Below are positions 63,900 through 64,000 of a DNA stretch of 64,000 nucleotides, one piece after another. The DNA comes from Psychrobacter maritimus (GTDB lineage: Bacteria; Pseudomonadota; Gammaproteobacteria; Pseudomonadales; Moraxellaceae). The stretch lies in the NCBI RefSeq assembly GCF_904846345.1, contig NZ_CAJHAJ010000002.1:248001-312000 (forward strand), written 5' to 3'. The position numbers and the translations under genes were made by a program. The first letter of the stretch is position 1. Each line of letters opens with the position of its first letter. Under the pieces are notes generated by a model. It saw only the letters and a program-made list of their open reading frames with translations, searched no databases and was not told the DNA's origin.

Positions 63900-64000
63900 A
63901 TGGATATTGAAAAAATACGCACCCTGATCGCACTCATGGAAGAAAGTGAACTGGTTAATTTAGAAATCAGCTCAGACGACGAACATATTAGCTTAACTCG
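63900..64000 (+). CDS. accB: Biotin carboxyl carrier protein of acetyl-CoA carboxylase (3' partial)
   Basis: Only the first 33 codons are in the window: MDIEKIRTLIALMEESELVNLEISSDDEHISLTR. This matches the N-terminal segment of bacterial AccB (MDIRKIKKLIELVEES...LEI..). AccB carries biotin for malonyl-CoA synthesis. The ATG starts at base 63900 with AAGG about 16 bases upstream. The biotinyl-lysine domain, and the expected accC neighbour, lie beyond the edge. Confidence 0.88.
   Translation, partial: MDIEKIRTLIALMEESELVNLEISSDDEHISLT

Overview
The window looks like an ordinary stretch of chromosome from a Gammaproteobacterium of the family Moraxellaceae, most likely Psychrobacter. This is inferred from the moderate base composition with AT-rich gaps, the tyrA-aroA gene fusion, the gene order and the protein types. 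No rRNA, tRNA, insertion sequence, prophage or CRISPR array was seen. Nearly all genes are housekeeping or lipid/amino-acid metabolism genes. The most accessory-looking part is a short glycosyltransferase block at about 46-51 kb.

Layout. 1-8.2 kb (+ strand): the end of a D-amino-acid dehydrogenase-like flavoenzyme, DNA polymerase III alpha (dnaE), a lone Hpt protein overlapping trmJ, a YtoQ-family protein and serine acetyltransferase (cysE). 8.3-17.1 kb: a DUF924 protein, an SDR oxidoreductase, the folate pair folB/folK, rarD, and an aromatic amino-acid cluster read leftward as pheA, hisC and the fused tyrA-aroA. 17.5-33.2 kb: transaldolase, a secreted adhesin-E-like protein, apt, rubredoxin next to an alpha/beta hydrolase, a WG-repeat protein, an EamA transporter, a tiny membrane protein, a uracil permease-type transporter, L-serine dehydratase, a DUF4377 lipoprotein, argJ, xthA, then a thioesterase with fetA-fetB-like iron-export genes.

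33.6-42.5 kb is a fatty-acid/acyl-CoA block: two tandem fadD copies that also share a duplicated promoter, then on the other strand an SDR, a histidine phosphatase, an APH-type phosphotransferase and an acyl-CoA dehydrogenase. 42.7-51.1 kb holds a SohB-type protease without its usual membrane anchor, aspS, an LpxL-type acyltransferase and four glycosyltransferases, probably for lipooligosaccharide or surface glycan. 51.4-64 kb holds ilvE, glnE, a tusDCBE-type sulfur relay operon, trmL, an entericidin-like lipoprotein, hemW, an EVE-domain protein, a coiled-coil lipoprotein, a MATE transporter and the first codons of accB.

The most notable unexplained structure is a recurrent set of short tandem repeats (7, 14, 15, 16 and 17 bp units) in gaps, across the hisC stop codon and inside a signal peptide. 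Others are a perfect 14-bp palindrome upstream of the fadD pair, a very long perfect hairpin terminator, a dnaE acidic linker insertion, and a folK whose signature is degraded. I did not find a convincing new multi-gene defence or mobile system.
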